Of a stretch of 64,000 nt of DNA, positions 46,401-57,608 are shown in pieces. The notes under the pieces are model-generated. The model did not search any database. It was not told where the DNA came from and saw only the letters and a list, made by a program, of their open reading frames with translations. Position 1 is the stretch's first letter. Each line of letters starts with the position of its first letter. The stretch lies in NCBI GenBank assembly GCA_032164295.1, contig JAJHTX010000004.1, forward strand, positions 868,001 to 932,000, in the 5' to 3' direction. The position numbers were made by a program, and so were the translations under genes. The DNA is from Inonotus obliquus. Its lineage: Eukaryota > Basidiomycota > Agaricomycetes > Hymenochaetales > Hymenochaetaceae.

Positions 46401-47885
46401 GAACATTCACAGACTCCGGGCACTCCGAGTGGCAGAAAGGGGAAGCCGAGTGCAGATGGCAATATAGTACCTCCTGTGAACGTTTTGATCGTTGAAGGTG
46501 ATTCTCAAACTAGTACTTTATTGAACTCTTTCAATCTAACCTTTGGCTCACAAGATAACCCTATTAACCAAACTATTCTATCGACATTTATGCGAAAGAA
46601 GAAAATCAAATATGATGTAGCGAAAAATGGTGCAGAGGCCGTCGCAAAATGGAAGAGTGGCGGATTTCATCTGATCCTGGTATGGTCTCCGCATCTTTGT
46701 ATGATGGTGTGCTGATACTATGCAGATGGATATACAAATGCCTGTCATGGATGGGATACAAGCTACGAAAGAAATCCGCAAACTAGAGCGCCAAGCTGCA
46801 GGAAATATCTTTGCTTCAACACCGCCAGCGGAAGGTGAGCGAACTCCATCAGATGCACCTTCCTCGGAGTCAAAGTCGTCCACTGGCGCGCAAACCCCGT
46901 TCAGATCGTCTGTGATAATCGTTGCTTTGACTGCATCATCTCTGCAAACGGATCGTGTGGCTGCTTTGGCGGCAGGTTGCAATGATTTCTTGACGAAGCC
47001 GGTATCTCTGCTTTGGCTTAACAACAAGATAATCGAATGGGGGTCAATCAAAGCTTTGCAAATGTGGGCAGATTTGAGACCAGAGGTCGTGAAAAACATC
47101 ACGTCGGGGCAGGCCAAACAGGCGAGGACGGTTGCTAGCAAGTTGCATGTTCCGGAAAATAGGCGAAACCGTTCCCCTCCCGCACCCACGCAGGTTCCCA
47201 GAGCGACACCAGCTCAGATTGAAGCTATGCGGAGGCTGAGCTCAGCTTCAAAGATTCCTATTTTTCGAGGATTGGACCCTATCGAGTGTTAGTATTCTAC
47301 CTCTCAACACGAGTTCTACTGAAGTCCTTCCTACAGCGGACCACTCTGATATGGAGAATCGCATAGCACCTCCAAGCTCCATCGACACAGAGGTACCTAA
47401 CACTCCTTTGGCAAGCACTGAGAGTGGCTCATCTGGTGCTTCGTCAGGTAAGCCAATACGTAACGAGACAATAATCATTAGCTTACGGACTGCTTGAAGT
47501 TCCCGCGGATACTCCTCCGGAAGGCATATTGAAGGCATGTCTCTCGCTTTCAGACGCGCCTAAGGAAGTGTCTGGCGAAGAAGCATTGCAAGCACATATA
47601 AAGGATTCTGCAGTCACCGCTTCTGCGATCGCTGAGCGAGAAGCATCCGGTCGTCCAGTAGTGCTGGGCGAGAGAACTATTAGTGGCACTCCAGCTACGA
47701 TCGCTGAGCTTATGCATGATGATATTGAACCGGTCGCAAAGGTTGTCGGATCAGACATACCAGGTACAAAGTCTTCAGAAGTCATGCCTGACGTAACGAT
47801 GCTGGAGCAGTCTCCTGATGCACTCGTCATTTTGGACGACAAAGATGAAGAGAGTGCAATTAGCGAGCATCATGATGATCACTGA
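43416..47885 (+). CDS. SSK1: HOG-pathway response regulator SSK1
   Basis: Predicted about 1405 residues from exons 43416-44339, 44388-46497, 46555-46679, 46726-47287, 47337-47447 and 47500-47885. The long N-terminal part is Ser/Pro-rich with conserved helical blocks (LQELSVELADSVQMVIQTLL, ELVLYHADVGMKHVSL). The receiver begins VNVLIVEDNPINQTILSTF and carries the phospho-accepting Asp in MDIQMPVMDG, then VALTASS and the conserved Lys in FLTKPVSLLWL. A Ser/Thr-rich loop splits the receiver, and an acidic C-terminal extension follows. SSK1 receives phosphate from the Ypd1 phosphotransfer protein and, when unphosphorylated, activates the Ssk2-type MAPKKK. The intron 46498-46554 is in frame and stop-free; kept, it would separate Glu and Asp of the acidic pocket. 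Confidence 0.93.
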
Positions 47886-48910
47886 CGATTTTGGGCGGCC
47901 CTCGGAGCTGTTCAACGGGCGTTCATCTTCATGATCCAGACGCTTTTTCTGACGGTCGCCGGGAGAATTCGTAGTATCTTTTGTTGAATGATCGGGGACA
48001 TAGACGTCGACTCGCCCCTCACGTATTGATACATCACAGCGTTGATCACTCCCTCTACAAATGACATATACACTTCGACACGAGTCACATATTTCCTTTC
48101 CTACACGCTTTCACGGGCACAATTAATCATTTATTTCGTTGTTCTGATTTCAGGATTTACTTTCTATATGAGCACCATTTGTACTTTGGCACGCAACTCT
48201 CCTTTCTGTCGATTTCAGCACTGATACGAATTACTCCCTTAGTGTCCGGGGATATCCTGCATGCAGGTCATTCGGTAATTTCACGCACAGTACACGCATT
48301 TTTCATGACGCGCTTTCCTTATCTCAGTTTTGGGCTTTGGGGTCTTTGGTTGGGTAGTGTATATTACTGTAATATTTTCCTGCCACTATACACGATGTAT
48401 GTACCACTCTAGTACTGGCTGCAATTACGATTTGATTCACGTTTCCTGGGCCACTGGTTTATCATAAGGTACCTAAGATTCCTCCCCATAGTGTTGATCT
48501 TCTCTTGCTTTCATCTGCTTGTGATTCCGTACTGCTTAAAATGCTTATGTTTCACCACCGATCGTGATGTTTTTCTGATCTGACGATCACGCTGCCTAAA
48601 GTGGCGCGCCGATTATCGTGGTAATGATCAGCACGACCTGGTGTTTCTTCAAGCTTCTCATGTTGGATGCCCGCTTTTATTCAATTTCGCTTTGCGAGCG
48701 TAAGGAGCGTAGGGTGACTGGAAACTGGAACTACCACTACAGTTCTTTGCGACTCGAGCGCTGCAAAGACGATGGTTACAGTTCCGTTTGGCCGTCGGGC
48801 AACGGTCAGAAGGTTAGAGACTGATGTATTCGTGACGTCAAGTCTCCATTGTCCACTGCTATATGTATGCACCACGACCCGAGGAGGATCCAGCGCAACT
48901 GCAATTCACC
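47886..48910. other. Intergenic region
   Basis: 1025 bp between SSK1 and the ComA-like gene. No gene, RNA or repeat is supported; the region is T-rich. Confidence 0.4.
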
Positions 48911-50259
48911 ATGGCTAATTACAGCGCACTGCGTGCCTCGAGAGGCCTTGCCAACTCACTGACTCGCTCTGATACTGGAACCATCAAGGCAGCAGCGCCG
49001 GCTGTCAATGCTCATTACACAAAGCTCTTCAATTCTTCTGCTCCGGTCAAGACTAAGGCGAGAGAGTCGTCGGCAGACTCTCCTTTCGCCTTCCTTCCGT
49101 CAAACGCGCTTGTTCCGAAGAGCGGTCGAGGCGAGCGGAGCAAAGGTCTGACTGAGATTCGAGGGTCGTACTATCATCCAGTCACGTATACTTATCTCGA
49201 CGAGCTACTCAGTGATTGGGGAGGTACGGGTATCTACCGTTTTGCTTCGAGAGCCATGATGCTAATTCATATAGCAGAATTTGTTGACGGTGTCAAGGTT
49301 TGTTTGTTTCATGTAGACTCAATAATGCTTAAATTTCCAATCAACGAGTAGTTCGCTGGAGGATCGTTCTCTCTGATGCCGCCGACTCGGCTGAGACGCC
49401 TCATTGATATGGTCCATTCGCACGACACGTACGTTTCGACGGGTGGGTTTATCGAGCGTGTTCTCGCTTCGTCTGGAGGCAACACCAAAGTAGTCGGGAA
49501 ATACCTTGAGACCTGCAAAGAAATGGGGTATGATTGGCCGCTTCAGCTGCACAAGGCGGTTTCGGGAACTCACAGTTCTACATAGCTTCGACGTCCTTGA
49601 AATCTCGTGCGGCTTTCTTTCTCTCCCGACGGAAGATTGGGCCGCTCTCGTGAAACTGACAAAGTCAATCGGTCTGAAACCGAAACCCGAAATTGGAATT
49701 CTCTTCGGTGCTGGAGGCGATACTGAAGGGCTCGAGAGCAAAGGCACTCGTGATCCCCGCTGGGTCATTGAGGTTAGTGGGGTTGATTTCTCTTATTATT
49801 TCACTACAGACTCATTTATTCTCGTAGCGAGCGGAAAAATTCTTGGATGCGGGCGCTGACAGAATCATGATCTGCATATTAAGGTACCCATTATGTTCTC
49901 GGTGCTGACCGCATTCTTGATAATCAGACTGAGTCGGAGGGTATAACCGAGAACGTCAAGGAATGGCGTACGGACGTAGTCTCCTCCCTTACTTCCGCGC
50001 TTCCGGTCGACAAGCTCATGTTTGAAGTCGCAGAACCCGCTGTCTTCGCGTAAGACATTGATCCATAAGGTAAAGCTTTCTCAGAGACAAGCTGACACAA
50101 TTAACGCCTAGATACTATATCCAAACTCTCGGTGCGGACGTCAACGTCTTCGTGGATCATTCACAGATTGCTCAGCTAGCGTGTCTGCGCAAGGGCATCT
50201 GGGGAACAAGTGACTTGTTTGGACGGGTTGCCACCTTTAAACCGCGGCATAATCCGTGA
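48911..50259 (+). CDS. Phosphosulfolactate synthase-like (ComA/HSA32) protein with apparent frame break
   Basis: ATG 48911 is in a strong caccATGg context. Exons: 48911-49223, 49278-49297, 49352-49527, 49586-49772, 49828-49883, 49928-50049, 50112-50259. Conserved ComA blocks are GLTEIRGSYYHPV, EFVDGVKFAGGSFSLMP, STGGFIERVL, GFDVLEISCGFLSLP, FLDAGADRIMI, ESEGITENVKEW and LGADVNVFVDHSQI, ending WGTSDLFGRV. ComA makes phosphosulfolactate from PEP and sulfite in archaea; the eukaryotic HSA32-like group is linked to heat stress in plants, so the fungal role is open. Between RIMI and ESEGIT no GT-AG choice keeps frame: the joined exons total 1022 nt. Either a real frameshift, a base error, or an unusual splice site is present. 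Confidence 0.75.
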
Positions 50260-50489
50260 AAATAAGATGAATCCCCGAAATTAATAGTGGTGCATGTACT
50301 AATACTATACAACTGTTTGTGGTTCATGATGTGAATTTTCGATCCTGCTGTTCCTGAACTATTACGTAATTCGGTTTTTTTGGCGCTCGTGTGAGCTACT
50401 AATTATATCCGAAGCATGTTATATGAAGACCCTCTGGGCTCTTTTCCACTAAGCATCACCAAGTATCACCAAGTACTCCAGGTTGCACC

Positions 50490-51382
50490 ATGGAAAGAAT
50501 GCGTGGAGTGTGCGAGATGTCCGATGCAGTTATCCACGAGAAATGGATGGCTGAAGCTCAGTTAATGGTATGAATAGCTAACTGTCTCTGTTCCCCTATC
50601 ATTCACTGGGAGAGCTTCCAGGCCGAAGAAGCATTAGCTGCGGGTGAGGTGCCTGTCGGCTGTGTCTTCGTGCGCGACGGCGTCATAATCGCCCGGGCGC
50701 GAAATAGGACAAACGAGTTGCGAAATGTGAGCCTTTCGATTTTCCCCTTTCAGATTATTCTCCTCGTCAAGGTGTTCACATGCTCCTGCTCATTCTCCTA
50801 TACATTGTACTTCTAAGGCAACACGGCATGCCGAGCTGGAAGCTATTGACGCCATTCTAGCCTCGGGCGAATTGACGCCAGATCGCACACAACCGTACTT
50901 GTTGCATACAACTACGCTTTATGTTACAGTTGAGCCGTGTATTATGTGTGCGTCTGCTCTCCGACAGATGGGCATTGCCGCTGTCTACTACGGTTGTGAG
51001 AATGATCGCTTTGGAGGCTGTGGAAGTTTACTGGGTGTCAACGAGAAGTATGATTGGGTTATGTCTATTTTGCAGTTTTTACAATTGACTTATTTTCGTC
51101 TGGAAGATTGAAGCATCCGAAACATCCTGCATACAATGCTTTCAGCGGGTACGGCCGTGAGGCTGCCATTATGATTCTCCGACGTTTTTATCTGACCGAG
51201 AATGTGAATGGTAAGTGCGCGGACACTCCTGCTTTTGCTGATTTCTCTCGCCTCGATACTGACTACGATCATCAATAGCACCAGTACCGAAGAGCAAAGC
51301 TAATCGCGTACTGAAGACCGAGATTACCGAGCGGATAGACAACGCTCTGGCGGGGAAAGAGACTCCCGAGCGCAAAGACTAA
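50490..51382 (+). CDS. TAD2: tRNA-specific adenosine deaminase catalytic subunit TAD2/ADAT2
   Basis: Five exons, 50490-50567, 50622-50726, 50818-51047, 51107-51210 and 51279-51382, give 206 residues in phase. ATG 50490 has a caccATGg context. The cytidine-deaminase fold is complete: [17 protein letters not shown], the zinc/proton-shuttle motif TRHAELEAI and the two Cys ligands in [25 protein letters not shown] and [20 protein letters not shown] follow. The enzyme pairs with Tad3 to convert wobble adenosine 34 of tRNAs to inosine. The basic/acidic tail after NVNAPVPKSK is poorly conserved. Confidence 0.93.
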
Positions 51383-53234
51383 TGCGTTTACTTACATCCT
51401 CGAAGGTGCCACGTTGTGGATCCAAGTCGGAACGTTGGGTCGTGATATGCAACTATAACGTTCATGACGCATCGATCTTTCCGAATTCATAACATTGTTC
51501 CCTCTTGGTCTTCGCGCCTATCTGGAACGGTCACCACCAACTCGGTCCTTTTCATGCGTTAAACTTGCGTAGCGCTTGTTGCCCATGGTTGCACCGGTCC
51601 GGGTCGCGCAGAGTATCTTAGACTCATTACTCTTTAGGAAGCTCTAATCTCTGCTTGGGACGATCACGCAGGTGATAGTATGCTGCTATCTGCGTGGAAC
51701 GACCCTTTTCGAAGAAGGAACCTTAATTCATTGTACTCGGTCGTGGTGTATTATCGCCATCGGCTAGCGTCGGGAAATTAGTGACCCTGCTTCGCGGAGG
51801 ACGTCACTTTTAGTTCATCGAGGAAGCGGATCTAACGCGAGGAAGGAAATCTTACTCGCATTGAAGAGGTTTGTGTTTCAACTCCTTTGGGTCGTGGCCT
51901 ATCAGTTTCATCTGAGACTTGAAATTATGTGTCCACGCAAGCAGCCAGATTCCACATTTGCTCTTACTCCGTGTTCGAATGTCAGGTACGTTTAATGCTA
52001 ATCATCATGTATTGTATCTTGCATCATCTTGGCGAGCAGGAGCTATGATAACATTCATTGTGTGACAGCAATACACACACAGGGTCACCTGGCATTCGTT
52101 CCTGAAGAGCGGAACTGGGCGCACAGGATAGGAATCAGGTGGTAGAAAACAAGAGCGAGGAAGGCGGGATGAACTCTCGAATGAGTTGAGATCTTGGTCT
52201 GGAGAGGAATGTTAATCATCGGTGGCGATTGCTTATGGTGGGATTCGAATCAGGCGCGGGAGCATGTAACTTAGCCATGCATGTATAAATATGAAGGGAA
52301 GACCGAGGAATCAGAATAAAACGGAGATGAGAAGGCGATGTGGAAGATTTGCCGTCCGTTCCGGGGAGGATGACCCATTAGCGAGGATGAGATGGATCAT
52401 CATGGGCTGGGTAGTTATAAGACAGGTGCCGATGATACGGGCCTGGCGTGGCTTACGAGCTCCATTTGCCTGCGATCTCAGCTACTTCCGCTGCCAGCGT
52501 ATCGTATCCATTCCGCCCTTTCCTCCCTCCTCCTCCATAGTTTTGTTCTTTTCTCCCCTTCACAGCACATTCGGACGAATGACGAGCCAGCATGGGACAG
52601 AGTGTGACAGTGACGCCTTCCTTCCTAATGCGTATGCACAGGTCACTTAGCAAGGCGTGACATTCCATCCTGTGCTGGGAGGTCGAGTTGGCATCCCATC
52701 AACGCCTGCGCACTCGGTAGCGACAGCGAGCAGGACGCTGTCAAACTCACCAGCTTGCTCGAATTACGCACTTTAATCTTTTCCAGCCATTTTTCAGCTC
52801 CGTAACGACCGGATAGCCGCTGGTGAACTCGACGCACCGACTGACAACAACACTGGCACGGCCCATTGCAACGACGCCTCGTAGCTCGTCATTCGCTGGA
52901 AATTATTCTGATTGGAGCTGAGCCGTGCTCGCGTATAGCATCGTTTCCAATTGACTGGAACTGCCTTACGGTTGACTCGTTCTGTTACTTCCCTAAAGCG
53001 GCGTCGCAAGCACACGTATCCGAAACACGGAAAAGACGACTTCGATCGGCGGAGAGGTGGTTAGTGCTCAATCAGCTCAGGAATCATTCCAGACGAGCAC
53101 ATACATACACCCACACACACATACACAATCATTCATATTTGGTTTATCACGCGAGCCGCATCCGGTGAAACGGGGTCCGATTCGAAGGAGTCTGTTTCTC
53201 TGCGCGAACTTTTAACGAGCTACGCCAAGAAGGC
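51383..53234. other. Long intergenic region
   Basis: 1.85 kb before the Q-rich gene. Overlapping ORFs on both strands (for example 52291-52650) lack domains and are not called. A short CA-rich microsatellite lies near 53099-53125. A ttcgaatc motif near 52244 recalls a tRNA T-loop but no cloverleaf forms. Confidence 0.4.
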
Positions 53235-56200
53235 ATGCTCGGCATCCAGCAAACACACGCCGCTGTACCACATCATCCGTCAACCCGTTCTGCCGCTACA
53301 GCCGTGTCCTCCGGCCCACTCAGGTCAGCAACCATCCCCAAAAGACGCCCGAACGGCGTGCAAAAACATCACGTTTTAGACACCGTGTCAACCACGCAGG
53401 ACAATCCAGAGACGCAGGTGGAGACCAGCGCCGAGAATTCGGCCTGGTCTGAACCGCCGCGTATTGAACATGTTGGCGTTGAGCAGAAGGATGATGTTAA
53501 TGAGGTCGGCAGTTCGAGCGAACAAGCAGAAGAGCGGAAGAGGTCCGTCGATCCTAGTGCAAACCAGGAACAAGATGCGAACGGATCCGCAGAACAAGAG
53601 AAGAAGGATGAAAGAGAGAGTGTGGATAGCAAACCCGATGGCGTGGAAGATTATATGCGACGACCAAGCTCGCCTCTCAGCGAACTCAGCCCAGCACCGG
53701 ATGAGGATGATAATCCAACACAGGGAGAAGGTGCTGATGAAGATGAAGGGAGTGAGAAGGCTGCAAGCAGCTACAACTTGGGGAGGCAGCATCCTATTGA
53801 TGGATTACCTGACTCTGTAAGCTCCGTACCTGCGTCTTCTGACACTCGCGCCACTACTAGAACGGGCCAAAATGCTGCTTATCACGGATTTTCGGGGAAT
53901 GCAATAAACCAAGCAGCGCCGATGAATCCATTTGGTTCTGATATCCCCACCGTTGACGGTTTCCCTGGAACTTCAACGTCTCTTGGATCATCGTCACAGC
54001 TTCCATATTCTGCGGGGGTACTACCGAGTCCTTCACCTGGCAAGCAGGGGATGCAGAATGCTCGTGCAGGCCCAAGCGGGAGTGCGTCTCCAAGTTCTGC
54101 GAAGGCAGACACAACGCGGAAGTTCTCCATTCTCCTCGAGCTGAATGCCGAGTTGCTTAGGTACGTTTCTTTGACTTTCCGTCTCCGTGCTTTCTTTCCC
54201 CTGTATCCGGTAATTCGTCCGACTGTGTCCGATAGCCTTTCTTGCTTCCTATTCTTTTCATCACCGAGTACTGACGGATTTAATTTTCGTCTCAGGGTTT
54301 TCCAGGCGTTCATCTCGTCAGGATACCCACAGGAGGCACCGGAAGCTCAGTTGTACGTACAAAGTGCACGTTGGCGGATCATAATATTGATTAATCATGG
54401 CTTCAGGTTCTCAAAAAGACTCGATAATAATTTGACATGGATGATAATGCACGTTGATAATGCGAACAAGGCCCACGCAGGTCGTCCTTCTATACCGGAC
54501 ATCGACCCACCAGTTTTGGCTCCTTCTGCCGCGCATATAGCCTTTCCTGAAGGCATATTCGATCGTATCAACCGTCTTTATGCCCTATTAAACTCAGCTT
54601 TCGCAAAAGATATTGCGCGCAGAAATCAACTGTTAGCGTCATCATCGAATTCTGGGATGCCGAACACTGTTCAGCAGAATTCTTTGACTCCAAGTATTTT
54701 GCCACCGAGTGGTATTGGTGTAAAGCGCGAGCGGCCTGATAGCAGTGGGTATTCTCGCATGGAGAGTCCATCCGCCCCCAAGCGTCGCGACACTGGCGAA
54801 GGGAAAGAGATGATGGGTCCAAGTACTCCGACACGTTCGGCTTCGTTGGGTGTGGGTGACATGCCTCCACCGACAACACCTAGATTCCCGACACCGTCTC
54901 ACCCACAAATGATTCGTCCTGGTTCCGGTATGAGCGGGGTCGGTCCTACAAACGCATCTGGGCATTCTGATGGAATGTTCTCTCCAAGTACAAGCTCAGG
55001 CTTGAACATGAGCGGTAGCACGCAGGGGCTGGGAAACGTGGGTGGTTTGAGTCCAGAGGCTCAAGCACGCGCGAGACAGATGCAGATGCAACAAGCCCAA
55101 GCTTTCATGCTTCAGCAACAGCAGCTTCAGCTTCAGCAGCAGCAGGGACAGCAACATCCGCAGACGAACCAGCAAATAAGGACACAGAGTATCAATGTTG
55201 GCATGGGTTCGCCACAACGCCTGTCGCAAGGTACACCGTCCCCAACACGTCAGCAGCAGCTGATGCAGGCACAGGCTGCTGCGCGGCAAATGTCTCCCCC
55301 TGCCGCTACTCCTGGGTTGGGAGCAGGTATGGGCATGGGCATGAACGGCTCGGATAGCATGGGTTCGGGTCAACAGGGTGGGATGGGTAGTAATGTACCG
55401 CAAGCGAGCATGAGTGCAAACGTAAATGGCATGGGTACAAACTCTGGCTCGAATATGACACAAGGCCAGATGCTTGCAAGCATGGGCCCGGCGGCCGTTG
55501 CCACGTATCAGGCCCTGCAGAATGCGCAGCATCCGATAACTCAGTATTTAAACCAGCAGATGCCCAACTTTTCACAGCTGCCGGTGATGGAACAGATGCG
55601 ACGATTCCAGATAGTCCAGGTTTGTTTCATGTTAAATACTATCAGTCGAAGAGAACTGACGGAACCCACCCGTGCACTAGCGACAAATGAGCCAACGAAA
55701 TCAAATGATGGCAAACCAAATGATGGGTGGGCAAATGCGCCAATCAAGTATCAGCTCTTCTGGGTCGGGAACTCCACAGATGCAGCAACTTGGCCAGAGT
55801 GGGCAGTTGGGCGTGGCGCCTCATATGCAATCGTCAGCGTCGGAAAGTAACATGCAATTCCCGAACACTCCGACGGCAGGGAACATGTCAGGCGCTGCCT
55901 CAAGCATGAGCATGCCGCAACTAGGCAACATATCCGGCATGCCAAATGTCTCAAATTTGAACCCGCAGCAACGACAGCTGTACCTAATGCAGATGCAGAT
56001 GCGCAACGCAGGTGTCGGGGGTGGTAATCTCAGTAATAGCAGTGGCATGGGCGGTGGTATGAATCCAGCTTTGGTGAACCCGCAATTACTACAAGAGCGT
56101 CAGCGTCTCGAACAGCAGCAACGGCTTGCTCTGACACAACGCCATGGATCACCTCTGAATCCGGCCTCGAGCAGTGGATCAGGTCATTTCCCACCTGGAC

Positions 56201-56655
56201 TACGCTCGAACCCAACTCCAAGCGTTGGTATCGCGCGAACCGGGCGTTCACCCTCCGTGAGTGGCCTCGGTGACATGGCAGGTGGGGCGACACCACGAAT
56301 CGGCGGACGAATGCTTCCTGGTAGCGAAGATTATCAGCGACAGGTGCTCATACAGCAAGCGCAGCGAAGTGCTCAAATGCAGCAACAGCAGCAACAACAG
56401 CAACAAAGTTTCATGCAAGGACAGGGTCAGGGGTCGTGGTCAGGTCAGCAATCGCAGCAACTACCGCTTTCTGCAGGCGCATGGCCACAGCAAGCCCAAC
56501 AGGCCTTCGGGATGGGCAACTCGTCACCAAATACTGGGATGCCAGGCGTCGATTTCATGACACCATCTCGTCAAACGAGCGCTACTCCGGCGCCCATGGG
56601 ACATCAAAGTCCCACAGCGCCGTCTACTGACTTTGACAACATGATGAACTGGTAA
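53235..56655 (+). CDS. Q/M-rich SSXT/SNF11-like protein, possible SWI/SNF subunit
   Basis: Four exons, 53235-54160, 54296-54352, 54407-55619 and 55681-56655, give about 1056 residues. The first 290 residues are Ser/Glu/Pro-rich and disordered. A short ordered helix pair follows: FSILLELNAELLRVFQAFIS then FSKRLDNNLTWMIMHVDNA, spaced like the SSXT/SNF11 helix that joins SS18-type proteins to SWI/SNF. A second ordered patch is FPEGIFDRINRLYALLNSAF. The rest is Gln/Met/Gly/Ser-rich with poly-Q, typical of transcription coactivators. The family match is by pattern only; a Mediator or SAGA-associated protein is an alternative. Confidence 0.55.
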
Positions 56656-57350
56656 CCCGCGCTTTCCCGTATGAACCTCACTTCTCATGTTGACATGTCG
56701 ACGACTCTACCTGCGTTGCGTGTGCTTTGTATGTAATCGTAATAATCAACTTGCTCTCGTGTCTTGTTTATAGTCTCTTCCTATTTCTCACTCGATTATT
56801 TCCTCTGCTGGTTTTTGCACATCTTGTCCTATCTCACTTATCTCATCCATTTCTCCTCACTTTCTACTTTCACGTCTAACTCCTGAACACCCACAAACTC
56901 CGCGTCACCGATCAATCGATTCTCCTCGTCCGTCCCATCCCAACCTATAACTAGTTCTACTCACCTGTGCATCGCATTTCTATCGAGCATCTCAAACATC
57001 CTTACCGCCTTTTTTGTTTGCTCTGCTGGTGCGAAAGTACCGTTTTATCTGTTATGTGTTGTTGTTCCCGTGGCCTTGTATATTAACCGATATTTTCCTT
57101 TTGACACATTTCTAAAAATAGACATAGTCGAAGTCTTTTCCCTGTACTACAGCGGTGGTGTGGTAAGAGAGTGTAAAGTTGTCTTCGGTCTAGACTTTTC
57201 GATAAAGTCAAAACTAGTAGCACTGATATCCCAGCTCATTCTCCCGACTAAGTTCAGATTCAGATACCTCACAAGACAGCTGGTAGCTCTTTAATCCTAG
57301 CTCTAAAGTCTATCCGCCCCATATACTCAACTCGCAATGACATTTCTACG
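56656..57350. other. 3' flank, pyrimidine-rich
   Basis: About 700 bp after the Q-rich gene, dominated by CT-rich tracts (56760-56960). No gene supported. Confidence 0.4.
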
Positions 57351-57420
57351 GTTGATTTAGCTGAACGGTTAGTGCAAGGCTCTTAACCTGTCAAAGCGTG
57401 GAGTTCGAGCCCAGCATGTC
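57351..57420 (+). tRNA. Decayed tRNA-Lys(CTT)-like sequence or tRNA-derived SINE head
   Basis: The segment has an A-box-like ttagctgaacgg, an anticodon loop ctcttaa (CTT at 57382-57384) and a B-box-like gttcgagcc (57403-57411). It aligns by eye with a fungal tRNA-Lys. However, the D stem keeps two of four pairs, the anticodon stem three of five, and the T and acceptor stems hardly pair. It is therefore not a functional tRNA by structure. A pseudogene or the promoter head of a SINE is more likely. Confidence 0.4.
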
Positions 57421-57608
57421 CTTCGTTGCATGAGTTCTGACAACTTCCCCTCTGATAGTTATAGAGCTGTCCTAGCAGGAACGCAGAACCGCCACCTCTC
57501 TTATTCTATCACACTTTTTCGAGAATGAAAAGTATGTATATTTGTTCCGGATTTCTATACTATAACTTATGTTCATGACTAGCTAACTAGTTACTAGTAA
57601 ATAACGGA

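Noticed and set aside
48042..48412. Hydrophobic short ORFs between SSK1 and the ComA-like gene
   Set aside because: T-rich intergenic DNA gives Phe/Leu/Ser-rich frames; no splice or family support.
52230..52275. Possible tRNA because of ttcgaatc
   Set aside because: T-stem arms do not pair and no anticodon or acceptor arm can be drawn on either strand.
55306..55575. Minus-strand ORFs opposite the Q/M-rich gene
   Set aside because: They are shadows of CAG/CAA and ATG-rich repeats in the sense strand.
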